Source: Brachionus plicatilis
Lineage: Eukaryota; Rotifera; Eurotatoria; Ploima; Brachionidae
NCBI GenBank assembly: GCA_010279815.1
Contig: QEOQ01000303.1
Location: 305,139 to 369,138 of the forward strand
DNA length: 64,000 bases
Direction of reading: 5' to 3'
The notes under the pieces are model-generated. The model saw only the letters and a list, made by a program, of their open reading frames with translations, ran no database searches and was not told the origin of the DNA. The position numbers and the translations under genes are program-made. Shown one piece after another: positions 46,564 through 57,066 of the stretch; positions within the stretch are counted from its first letter, which is position 1, and every line of letters begins with the position of its first letter.

Positions 46564-48603
46564 ATGGCAACAACTCCGTATCTAGGAAGCAAAATAAGCC
46601 TGGTATCCAAAGCCAAAATTCGCTATGAGGGTATTCTGTACACCATTGACACTAATGAATCAACTGTCGCATTGGCCAAAGGTAACCAAATTATTTTACT
46701 AAAAAAAAAAAGAGCCTAACTAACTTCATGTGTTTAAGTCCGCTCATTTGGCACTGAGGACCGTCCGACAGATCGTCCGGTGCCGCCACGCGATGAAGTA
46801 TTTGAGTACATAATTTTCCGCGGAAGCGACATCGAGGACTTGCATGTTTGCGAGCCGTACCCGGCTGCCAAGCAACCCAACCAATTGCCGTCTGGCCTAA
46901 TGCAAGATCCAGCCATTGTGACCACATCATCAGGCCCAGTTTTCCCAAACAGCGCCCAGCAATCTTCAGTGCCAAGCCAGTCGTCCATGACCAATCTGCC
47001 CAGTTCGACTGTCACCAGCATGCCGTCAGCGCCTGCTCAGCCCATCGGCACCACTGGCCCAGTCCAAGCTCAGCAAACAGCCCAGGCAGCCACCCAGCCA
47101 GCCGAGAGACGCTCTCCAACCCAGGACAGCAGTGTACAAGTCGACACCGACAGACAAAACTCGGCCAGCCAACAGCAGCAACAGCAGCAGCAGCAGAGAA
47201 CCGTTGGCTCACAGCGCCACCAACAAAACGACTACAGAGAGAACAATCAACGCATGCAACAAAACAACGGATACCAAAGCCAACGCAACAATGGCTACCA
47301 AAATCAGCGCAACAATGGCTATCAAAATCAGCAGCAGCAGCGTGCAAAAAATTTGCCCCAACAACAAAACGGCTACAGACGTCAAAGACAGCCAATGCAA
47401 GAACGCAGCCAACAATACGCTTCCCGTANNNNNNNNNNNNNNNNNNNNNNNNNNNNNNNNNNNNNNNNNNNNNNNNNNNNNNNNNNNNNNNNNNNNNNNN
47501 NNNNNNNNNNNNNNNNNNNNNNNNNNNNNNNNNNNNCAAAAATTTGACGAGGCCCACGCCAGAAAAGAGCCAAAAACGAAGGCAACGAGTGAACTCGGCC
47601 ACCAAGCAAAGAAAGCTCTCCGAGTCCAGAAGCAGCGGCCGCAAGCAGCACAGCAACGCTTCGTTCAGCCAGAACACACGAAGTAATGCGCCTCTCATCG
47701 CCCAGTCTCTAACCCAACTCACCTCTAACTTTTGATTTTTTTAACAATTTGATTTTTTGTTGTTGTTTTCTCTAACATTTTAGTTCTACTAATTTTATTA
47801 GTTAGCAAATGAAGCATAGATTTGGCTACTCGGAACAAACGGCCTAATCTTTTTTTTCTATTTAAGGACAAAATGTGTCGCCACGTCAACAAAGACGTCC
47901 GCCAATGCCACCGCGCAGTGCTCAGACACCGCTGCAAAATGGTCAGCCACTCAAGTTCGAGGGCGAGTTTGACTTCGAGCAGGCGAACGCCAGATTCGAA
48001 CAAGAAATCGAAAAAGAATTCGACAAGCTCAAAATAGGCACCGCCAAAAATGACACCAACAACAATGACACCTCGCTGAACCAGTCCCAGTCGATGAACT
48101 TGCAGGACGAGCAGCATTTGATCATGAAAAAGAGCATTCAGTCCGCGCTGGACAGCCAGACCCAGCCACAGGGCGAGCACATGAGTGAAGAGAACAAGAA
48201 TTTCTATGACAAAAACATTTCATTTTTCGACCGTATTTCGTGTGAGGCCAACGAAAAGTCAATGATCAGAAGCAAAAATTGGAAAGAAGAGAGAAAATTG
48301 AACAGCGAAACATTCGGCTTGCAGAACAGAAATCTAAACTATACTCCACGTCAAAACTATCAATACAGAAACTCTGGCGGCCGAAACTATCCGAGAAACA
48401 ACTCGGGCCAGCACCAGTATCGTCAATCAAACAATTCAAACAATCAAATGAGATGGACAAACACAAATGGACAGCGTGTGCAATCAGGCCAACGAACTGG
48501 TGGATATCAGACCAATGGATATAGAATGGACAGAAGAAATGATAACTATGTACCAATACCAACCGGACAGCGGGTCGGTGGTCGCCGATTTGGCTCAAGA
48601 TAA
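46564..48603 (+). CDS. LSM14: LSM14/Scd6/RAP55 mRNP protein
   Basis: Cytoplasmic P-body protein that binds mRNA and partners with DDX6 and 4E-T type factors in translational repression. Exon 1 46564-46681, exon 2 46739-47682 (contains the gap), exon 3 47867-48603. N-terminal Lsm domain is nearly identical to vertebrates ([32 protein letters not shown]). The middle is Gln/Pro-rich with a poly-Q tract and [12 protein letters not shown] repeats. The C-terminal part has the FDF motif ([17 protein letters not shown]), FFD box ([12 protein letters not shown]) and TFG box ([10 protein letters not shown]), followed by Arg/Gly/Asn-rich RGG-like sequence. Much higher GC than its neighbours. The exact paralog (14A or 14B) cannot be assigned. 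Confidence 0.95.
47160..47200 (+). repeat. CAG/CAA poly-glutamine tract in LSM14
   Basis: Run of CAG and CAA codons encoding nine consecutive Gln, in frame within the linker between the Lsm and FDF regions. Confidence 0.9.
47429..47536. other. Assembly gap (108 N) in LSM14 exon 2
   Basis: Run of 108 N. The coding frame before the gap (...SQQYASR) and the frame after it that splices in phase to exon 3 ([16 protein letters not shown]) differ. The true missing length should therefore be 1 modulo 3, unless an intron lies inside; 108 is a placeholder or estimate. Confidence 0.95.
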
Positions 48604-49350
48604 ACACACACAAATCAATTCAAAAAAGCCCACCCAATACCACCAACTTATTGTCGCAGAACCTCTTTTTTTGTTGGCTTTTTAAGGTCTCTGTTATTTA
48701 TAAAATTTCTTTTTTTTTTTTTGTTGTCCATTTAAATTTTCAAGCTCGCCTTATACTTTAAAGCAGGTTTTGTAATATTTTGGCAATTTTTTCCTATTTA
48801 TTTTAAGCAAATAGTTAATTAAATTAATTGATTTTAAAATGTTGGCGAGCGTTTTGTACTCATCAGAAAGAATAGTACCCTCTTCATTTTTGTGAGTTTT
48901 TTCTTTCTCTCTCTCTCTCTTTCCTTTGGTTATTATCATACTGGTCTTAAATGTGCTTTTAGTTTTGTACTCATCTAGTTGCCTGAATCAGATTTTTTTA
49001 GTAAGCGCAACTTTTTGAAAATTTAAAAATCCTGCTTAAAAAAAAAATGTCATGAGAGAGATTGCCTAAGTTGCCAAATATTTTGATGAAGTTATGAATG
49101 GCAACCGTTTTATACTTGTCTAAAAAAAAAAAGACCAATGCATTATTATTTTTTGTATCTTTTTTGTTCAACTACATTTCCATGTTCTAGTTATTTGTTT
49201 GTTTTTTGTTGCCAAGCTATTTTCCATCTCTCTCTCTCTCTCTATTTGTTTATGTCGTTATTTTTATTTTAGATGAGTTTTAGATTTATTATTGTTAAAT
49301 CAAATCTTAATTATTAATAAATATATTTTAGTACAAAACTTTAAAAAATA
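48604..49350 (+). other. Probable LSM14 3' UTR
   Basis: Transcribed-looking T-rich region after the LSM14 stop, less AT-extreme than the following spacer. It contains two CT microsatellites (about 48905-48922 and 49227-49243) and an AATAAATA polyadenylation-type signal near 49315. Assignment as UTR is inference. Confidence 0.4.
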
Positions 49351-51858
49351 CAAGCTTTAACTCTAATCTAAACAGTGGAAGCTTGGTAAAACATTTTTTA
49401 AAAAATAGTGAAATAAAATATAAACCAACTGTTTTATTTTTAATCTAAAAATTTAGTCTAATTATTGGTCTAATATAACAAAGACCAAGAATTAAGAACA
49501 ACCATTTGAAGAATCTAGTAATGCCGCTCATCTATGAGAAAAATGGTGCTATTTTCTTGTCCTAGCCAATTTGACTGAGAGTAATCAGGAATAATCTTAA
49601 AAATTGTGAATTTTAGGAATATTTTAAAATCATTCTTGTCCAACAAAAAATTTAATTTAAAAATTTTAAAAAATCATTCAATAAAATATAATTTCGCAAG
49701 ATACATTAAAAAAATTTGAAATTTTTAATTTGACTAATATAAATCTTGGTTTATAAAACGTGGAATTTTAAAATTATAAAAATTAAATTAAGATCTAGCT
49801 GAACATATTTTATATTTAAAATTATAAAATTAAAAGCCATATATTTAATTTTTTTATTGCTATTATTGAATTGGAATAATTAATTTTTGAACAACCATAA
49901 GACTAATTCTAATAAATCTATCGTAATATTCAAAAAAGATGAATGAATTTTATATTTGATTTCAAACATGTTATTTTAGAAGAATTTGACTAGATATTTT
50001 TTGTAAAATAAAAATTTGACAAAAAATAAATGTAAATAATGGCTAAATTTTTATTTTAAATGTAAAAAAACAATAGATAATATCATTTAACATCTAACTA
50101 GAGTCAAGGAAATAACTGGTCTTATAATTAATTCATTTAATCCTATGTATAATAACCAATATATAAAATTAATTATATAAATTTGAAATCAATTTTTGGT
50201 TAAAAAGAGAACTTTTGTAAAAAGTTTTAAGTTTTGCTGGTTCCAAAAATAAATAAAGTATATATGTTGTTTAATTTGCAAAACTAATACCTTTTATGTG
50301 AACCAGTGATCACATAACGCAATAGACCCGAAAAAGTTTACGCTATTTTACTTTAATTTTTGGATTGTTTTCCTCAAAATAATAATACATGACGTAATTT
50401 TGCGTAACATTTGGGAAATTGTTTTTTTCCTTTGAAAAGTGAAATAATTTTTTTTCTTTATTTGAAAATTTTATTAAAAAACGAAAAAATTACATTTTTG
50501 ATGTCTAACAACTTATATCTTAAAAATTGGTAAATTTACGTAATTTTAAAAAAGTAATTTTTGAGTAAAATTACATTTTTAAATATAACCACGTAAATTC
50601 ATATCGTATTATTAGTATTTAATAAAAACATTTTTTTAATAAATTTTTGTTAATTATTACTTTTGTTTTTTTGCATCATTTCATTGTCATAGCAGGATTT
50701 TAAATGAATCCAATAAATAAAATTAAAAAATCAATTTATTAGAATATACAAATGTCAAAAAGAATAAATTTTTATTTTTATGTAGAATTAAAAATAATCT
50801 TTTGCTTATAAACACTTATTTTACTTGCTTAATACCTAGTTTTTGTTGTATTTTTGTATCATTTTATTCCTCAGATAAGTCTGTAAATTTTTCTAAAATT
50901 TGAATTCCTTTAAAAATTAATTTAGAGTATTAAAATAAAAATCTTTGAGAATTTCTTGATGCTTAATCTTTTACAATATATATAAATATATTTTTTTAGT
51001 CAAAAATTTAAATTTTTTAAATTTAAATCAATAAACATTCAACCGGTGTTTATATTTTTTCTTAATTTTATTCAATCAACAAATGAGTTGTCAATTCCTT
51101 GAGTGAGACTAGTCTTAAAAGGTGACATTAATAAAGAAATATCTAAAATTGTTTGAAAAGAAAAATTAATAAAAAATTATCTATTCCGCAATATTAAAAG
51201 ATACAAAGTGATTATAACATGAAACGATAAAATTTTTTTCTAAATCTCAAAAAAATTTATTAAAGATAAATCGAAGACATCGATAAAACTAATTATATTT
51301 TCGCTTTTTTGAATTTTGTAACCAATAAACTACTCAACCGATTATGAAAAATGTTCAACTCTTATCGTATTGACGACTTTAGAAGTTTACCTGTAAAGCC
51401 GAATGTTTATCATAAGTTCACTTGAACTAATCTGAATGTTTATTCGTGGTCGTTTCAGGTTCTCATTGCAAAAGATAATAATATCTAATTGATAAATTAC
51501 CGGCTTAACCAAAAAAAAATTAATTAACTCTTTTTTTTGTCTCGCTTGAAAGTTGTTAAAAAAATACTCAACAAATCAAAATTCGTGAATCTCTAACTAA
51601 TTAATTAATAGCTGATCACAATTCACAACAACAAAAAAACTTTTACCTGAATCAAAAGCTCTTTTGAAGTCCGTCACTCCACTTGACTATATATACGTCT
51701 TATACTAGTTAGTTGACTTATTCAACAAAAAAATCAAGCAACAAAGAAATTGATTTCTAATTTAGTTCTAGGACACTAATTGATTAGACACCAAATTTCG
51801 CTCTAAAAATTGAATATAAGTTAGATAATTCTTATCAAAAAAATTTATCAAAACTAAA
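49351..51858. other. Intergenic spacer with zinc-finger gene promoter
   Basis: 2.5 kb of AT-rich sequence. No coding or RNA gene seen. The last 200 bp are less AT-rich and include a TATA-like box, consistent with a promoter and 5' UTR of the next gene. Confidence 0.45.
51688..51697 (+). promoter_or_regulatory. TATA-like box of the zinc-finger gene
   Basis: CTATATATAC lies in a locally less AT-rich stretch about 170 bp before the ATG, with an initiator-like TTATTCAAC about 28 bp downstream. Suggestive only. Confidence 0.4.
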
Positions 51859-52836
51859 ATGTATCAATCATCGCCACTAATATCTACACTAAACTTTACC
51901 ATGAACAAAAATTCGCACCCAAATCAACAACGCCATAAAAGATCGCTGGACACCTCAGCTGATGAAAATTTGGCTCAATCAAATGCCAAAAAAATAAAGC
52001 ATTCCTGCCACGACGACCGACTTGCTTTTAACTGTGAACTCTGCAACTCTGGATTTGCCAATGCGGCAAATTTGCGCCAACATGTAGAAACATTTCATAT
52101 GAAAACTTCCATGTGGGAATGTTCCGAATGCAAAAAGTTATTTACCAGCAAATCCAATTTGAAAGTTCACCTCCGAGTCCATACCAGAATCAAGCCTTAC
52201 CACTGTAAAAGCTGTAACTACAGTTGCATGCATCACAGTTCCATTAAAGAACATTTGGCAAAGGTTCATCCAACTGTGATACACACTAGTGCAAATCCAG
52301 CTTATGCGTTCAATTCAGGTGCTGTTCCAGATCCAGAAATGTTCAACTCAGCCAGCTTTAACCGAGAAGCGTTTATTGCAGAGGCCAGACAAGCTAATGA
52401 AAAATTGGTAGCTCAAATAAATACCAAGTACAGAATTAATTCTTCTACTTCATCAACAATTTCGTCAAGTTCGTCACCCAAGTCCATGCATTCATCGCCC
52501 AATTTGTCAATAAATCAAAATGAAAATTCTGAAATTCAAGACTACGAGGACAGTATTGATGACATGGAGAATTCGAAAAAAATTGAACACCACAAAACTA
52601 CAAGCCCAAAGTCTTTGAGTCCTAAGAATGTTAGTTTTAGTATATCTTCATTGATAAATGAAGACAAAACAACTGATGAAAAGTCTTGTTTGAACAATGA
52701 TGCAGTTTTTAATCCCTGGTCAATCTATCCAAATCAATTTCAATTTTTCTTCCAGTATTTTAATCAGCTACACAATCAGCAAATGCAATTTCAATCTAAT
52801 TTGTTGAATTATCAAGCAAATTTTTATAAAAGTTAA
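51859..52836 (+). CDS. C2H2 zinc-finger protein with eh1-like motif
   Basis: Intronless 325-aa putative transcription factor. Three C2H2 fingers: residues 57-80 (CELC...HVETFH), 86-108 (CSEC...HLRVH) and 114-137 (CKSC...HLAKVH), the first two joined by a non-canonical linker. A basic stretch (AKKIKH) before the fingers could serve nuclear import. After a Ser-rich linker, FSISSLI at residues 260-266 fits the engrailed-homology-1 pattern (FxIxxI/L) that recruits Groucho co-repressors. The C-terminus is Gln/Phe/Asn-rich. A second Met at residue 15 could also start translation. Orthology not assigned. Confidence 0.85.
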   Translation: MYQSSPLISTLNFTMNKNSHPNQQRHKRSLDTSADENLAQSNAKKIKHSCHDDRLAFNCELCNSGFANAANLRQHVETFHMKTSMWECSECKKLFTSKSNLKVHLRVHTRIKPYHCKSCNYSCMHHSSIKEHLAKVHPTVIHTSANPAYAFNSGAVPDPEMFNSASFNREAFIAEARQANEKLVAQINTKYRINSSTSSTISSSSSPKSMHSSPNLSINQNENSEIQDYEDSIDDMENSKKIEHHKTTSPKSLSPKNVSFSISSLINEDKTTDEKSCLNNDAVFNPWSIYPNQFQFFFQYFNQLHNQQMQFQSNLLNYQANFYKS

Positions 52837-54838
52837 AATTGACTAAATTAAATTTTTTAGCTGTATGTAAATTTGTAAAAATTATCAAAAAATTATTTTT
52901 CTCATAAAATTAATGTTTTATTCATTATAGATTTAAAGATTGATTTTAACAATTTTTATTTATTTTTAAAAGTTATTTAATTTCGTTGATTATAGAATAA
53001 AATTATTAAACATCAAATTTTTGTTTGATAAATTTTTGTCCTCTTTTCTAATAAAAAACTGTTTGACCATGAAAAAAAAGATAAGAGATTAATTTCTGAT
53101 TAGATTTAATTATCTAAATTAAATCATTTATTAAAAAATTAATAGAAATAAATTTTATTCAAATAAAAAGAGTAAAAATAATTTCACCAATAAATCAATC
53201 ATGTCTTAAATATACTTATAAATTTTATTTTGCAAACCCGCTGAGGGAAAAAAATACTTAAAATATCTGCAGTACGAGACAAATGTTTACCCCTTTCATC
53301 GATGAAAAAATAATTCATTATTTTTGCTTTGAAAAGTGAAATTGTTTTTTTTTTCATTTTTTGAAAACTTTAATAATAAACGAAAAAATATCTTTTTGAT
53401 TCCAATTGTTGGATTTATCAACTTTTTACTTATAAATTAATAAATTTACGTCATTTACCATTTAACTAAATAATCGCCCTAATAAATTTAATGACCATAA
53501 GCTTATGCAAAAATGCACTCATTTTTTTAATAAGTTGTTGGATTTAAAACTGATCAAAAAAGGCCTAGAAATTATTGATTAAAAAGGTAACGTGGTCTAA
53601 CTGGGCAATAATTGCCGTGATGAAGATCAACTCGATGCAGGAACCTTTGTCAGGTCGGATTCGTTGCTCAAAAAGGTACTGGAAAAGAAGATGAGTGACT
53701 CCTCTATTATCCGCTGGGTTATAAAAGAGACAGTTATTATTTTTTTTTAGTTTAATTTAGAATTTAACAAAGACAAAAAAAGAGATTAAAAAAATTCCGT
53801 AAAAAGTAATGGCATATTTGAAAACTGTATCTTGGTATTTTATTTTTTTTATCCAAAAATCGTCACACTTTGCTTGCACCATTATCATACTTTTTTGTTG
53901 GAAAACATTCAGAATTTTTTAAACTTCAGCATAAAAGAGAGTATTTTACTGAAAAAAATTTTTTTTAAATTTATTTTTTTTACTGCCTCTTAAACCAAGA
54001 ATTTTTAATAAATATACAATATCAAAATTGATCCAAACTCAAGCTTTCCTTATTTTAATGTTGTTAATAAAGGTGAAGTTTGGAGCTAAAACTAAAGTTT
54101 TAAATAACTTGTCTTTAATCTTTGAGAGCTTGTCTTATTTAAAACTACTTAGAATCTTCTACCTATCATACTTATTCTTAAATTAATCAACTGTATTTGA
54201 ATTGATCACCTCTTTGTTTGCTTGTACCGTTCTTTCACTACTCTATGAGAATTAATTTAATTTATCAAATTTTTTCAATAGTAGCGAGAATAATTTTGTT
54301 AATTAATTTTAAATTATAATCTCTCACTGAAAAATTGTCGTTATTTTAATTACAAAAATGATAAAAGCACAAGAAAAAAATGAAATCTTTATTTAATTCT
54401 ATAATTAAATTTATTGAAAAAAAGTCTTTAAAATTGTCTATAAGCTTAACTTAAAATATTAAACATTAATTGCAAGTTTAAAATTCAATTTGCAATCTTA
54501 ACTTTATCAACTGAACCAAAGATTTTTTAAACAAAACATCTTTTGAATTAAAAGTTAAGTATTCATATAGAGTAAAAAGTTTCTTACAAAATAAACCAAG
54601 CTTTTTATATTGAATATAAAACATTAAGCATTGGATATAAAACTGAATAAAAAAGGCTTAGACATTATTTATTTAAAAATAATTATTTAAATTTTAGATT
54701 TTATAAAAATTCAACTACCATGATAAAATTTACAGGCATTTTAGTAAGCTTTTAACTAATTGGAAATTTATTAATTTCATACAAATTAAATCAAGTTAAT
54801 ATGTGTTAGTTATATCAGTTGTCTACCAGGCTTTTCAG
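52837..54838. other. Intergenic spacer
   Basis: 2 kb, AT-rich. One GC-richer fragment at 53587-53760 is listed separately. An upstream exon of the Met/Gly-rich gene should be here or further away; I could not identify it. Confidence 0.45.
53587..53760 (+). pseudogene. GC-richer coding-like fragment
   Basis: A plus frame from about 53601 to the poly-T at 53741 reads NCRDEDQLDAGTFVRSDSLL and KKVLEKKMSDSSIIRWVIKE without a stop. Base composition differs from both flanks. A palindrome GGCAATAATTGCC lies at its start. No start codon and no neighbours, so an exon or element relic. Confidence 0.3.
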
Positions 54839-55299
54839 GTGCTGGAAGACAATCATTCGGCTTTGGAATGAACCCTGCTATGGGTGGCGTAAATCAAGGA
54901 ATGAACCCAATGATGCAACAGCCAGGATTTGGAATGGCTGGTATGAATATGAATAATAGAATGTCAGCCGCTATGACAGGTATGCCGCATTCATTGAACC
55001 CATCTCCTCCAGCTGGTATTAGCAGAACTGCTTCAGCATTAAGTGGTGCACCTTCATTGTCACCATACCCAAACAGTAATGGATATGGTTCACGTTTAAT
55101 GAATAAACTGGGACAAATAGGAAATCGAATGGGTGTTAATAGCATGGGTGGTGGTTTTGGAATGGGAAATCAAATGGGTATGAGTATGGGCATGGGAAAT
55201 CAGATGGGTATGGGTATGGGCATGGGAAATCCTATGGGTATGGGTATGGGATCAAATCCTGGCATGGGTATGAATATGGGAATGAATAGAATTGGATAA
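54839..55299 (+). CDS. Met/Gly-rich repeat protein, last exon(s)
   Basis: Open from a CTTTTCAG acceptor (54831-54838) to a TAA after NRIG. Reading GAGRQSFGFGMNPAMGG, it continues with a linker (SRTASALSGAPSLSPYPN) and a C-terminal array of GMGNQMGMSM/GMGMGMGNPM repeats. The sequence before the first ATG (54868) is in frame and compositionally the same, so an upstream exon probably exists; alternatively the acceptor receives a spliced leader. Low-complexity Gly/Met proteins of this kind occur as secreted or structural proteins. Family not recognised. Confidence 0.5.
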
Positions 55300-55690
55300 A
55301 AGAAGAATAAATGATTAAAATTATTTATTTTTTTCCTTATTTAAGTTATTATTTTTTTTACCCATTGTTTTAGTTTTTATCAAATTTTTAAATTATGGTT
55401 TTTTGAATATAATTTTAAAAAAAATTCTAGCTTTCAATTCAATTCATCTTAGAAGACAAAAGTAGCACCTTTGTTATATTTCTAGCTTTGCTTACATTAA
55501 TATATTTTATTTCAGAATCAGCGACAAATTCCTTAAACAAAATTATTTTATACTTTTCATGTTGACTACTCATGGCCAAAATACTATCGCTAACAATGAA
55601 AATTATATTTATTTTTTTGGTAAAAATTAAAAAAAAATTATTTGAATTTTAAAAATAAAATTCTGTCAGATTAATGTATTATGTGTTCAA

Positions 55691-55987
55691 AGCTTTCGTA
55701 TCCCACCAGGATTAAAAGGAAATGGTGTTCTTGGACTTATGAGAGTATCTACAATGGGAAATAGAAATTTGCAACACATAATTATGTCACAGAAAATGAA
55801 GCATTCCGCCAAACTTAACCCTAAATCAAAAATTGACATAAATACGAATTCATTAAATTTTGGGGAAAATAGAAGTCAAATTAATACAAATTTATCACAG
55901 AGTCAAAAAAGATCAAGAATTACGAATCGTTTTGGAAATAGATTAAATTTAAACTATGGAAATAACCCATTTAGTATGGGAAAATAA
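55691..55987 (+). CDS. Hypothetical exon, 3' end of a gene
   Basis: Frame open from about 55691 (SFRIPPGLKGNGVLGLMRV) to TAA after NNPFSMGK, about 98 codons, with a possible acceptor TTCAAAG just before it. Basic, Asn/Ser-rich; C-terminal SRITNRFGNRLNLNYGNNP weakly echoes the GSRLMNKLGQIGNRMG segment of the Met/Gly-rich exon 0.4 kb upstream. It may be an alternative or downstream exon of the same gene. No family recognised. Confidence 0.35.
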   Translation, partial: SFRIPPGLKGNGVLGLMRVSTMGNRNLQHIIMSQKMKHSAKLNPKSKIDINTNSLNFGENRSQINTNLSQSQKRSRITNRFGNRLNLNYGNNPFSMGK

Positions 55988-56097
55988 ATAATTTAATAAA
56001 ATTAAAAAGAACTAATAAAATTAACTATTAAATCAAACAGGTTTATTAAAATTAACTGAAAAATATAGAAAAAAAAGAATAAAAATGCATAGTTTCT

Positions 56098-57066
56098 TTA
56101 TTTGTACTCATCCTTAAATTAAAAAAAGCAGATTAAAATTTAATAAAATATTGACTTTTGATTTTGAATCGATTTGAAATTTACTCACCAGTTTTGATTG
56201 TAAGAGCTTTTTATTCATTCTAAGTTCACTTAATTTCTTTCTCAAATTTTCCTCTCTATAAAAAGTAATTTAAAGTTAATTGAAAATAATAAAAACCGCT
56301 TAAGGCAAAAAAAATGTCTATTTCTAAATCCTAATTAAAATTGAGTAATATCTACAGATGAACGTGCTCAACTATTAACTAATAGTGTGGAAAATTCAAC
56401 CCAAAAAAATAAGATTACTTCAATGTGTCTCGATGAATATCTTCCTTCAGCTGCTCAATTTTTTTTTCCTTAGCTAATTTTGAATCGTAAATATCATCTA
56501 ATTGTTCACACAAATTTTTATCATATTGTATCATTTCTTTTAATTTTTGCTAAAAGAAAAATTTAAAATTACTCAAAAATAAATATAAAAAAAACAACGT
56601 TTGCGTTTTCATAAGAATCAAAATCTTCAGCTTTACGGCGAGTGGAAGTAAGTGGACGAGAAGATTTCGAACTAGTCATAGTACGACGGAATCTGTCATT
56701 TTTATCATCACTGTCTTCACTGTCACTGCTTCGTCTTGCTGTTCTTCTAGAAGTAACACCATATCGACTACTTGGTTTATCATCCTCGCTGTCACTTTGA
56801 AATTTATTGGATGTAGACCTGTAGCTATTATAACGACTGCTACTTTCATATCTGTCATTGTCTCTCTCACGAGTATCCCTAATTGGTCTTAATTCCCGAG
56901 AATCTCTGGGATCTCGCACATCTCTTAAATCCCGAGAAACAGAATTTCTAGCTGAAGACGGATAATTGTATGATTTAGAGCTCTCTTTTGAAAATGATGA
57001 TCTATACCGTGATTCCACATCGCTATCACTATCGCTTTTAACAACCGGTCTACGACTACTATACAT
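56098..57066 (-). CDS. RS-rich protein with C-terminal coiled coil
   Basis: About 226 aa in four exons. ATG at 57064-57066; exon 1 (156 codons) ends YENAN at a GTTGTT donor. Exon 2 from about 56550 encodes QKLKEMIQYDKNLCEQLDDI..., exon 3 (about 56187-56256) KEENLRKKLSELRMNKKLL, exon 4 DEYK and TAA at 56098-56100. Phases agree at every junction. The N-terminus is rich in Ser-Arg, Asp-Arg and Ser-Asp-Ser (DLRDVRDPRDSRELRPIRD), like splicing-associated or phospho-regulated disordered regions; the C-terminus is a short coiled coil. Family not recognised; a splicing or cytoskeletal role is only a guess. Confidence 0.65.

Noticed and set aside
47012..47722. Several long overlapping open frames on both strands in LSM14 exon 2
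   Set aside because: They arise from the GC-richer, repetitive CAA/CAG sequence and the N gap. Only the frame joining the Lsm and FDF domains is supported.
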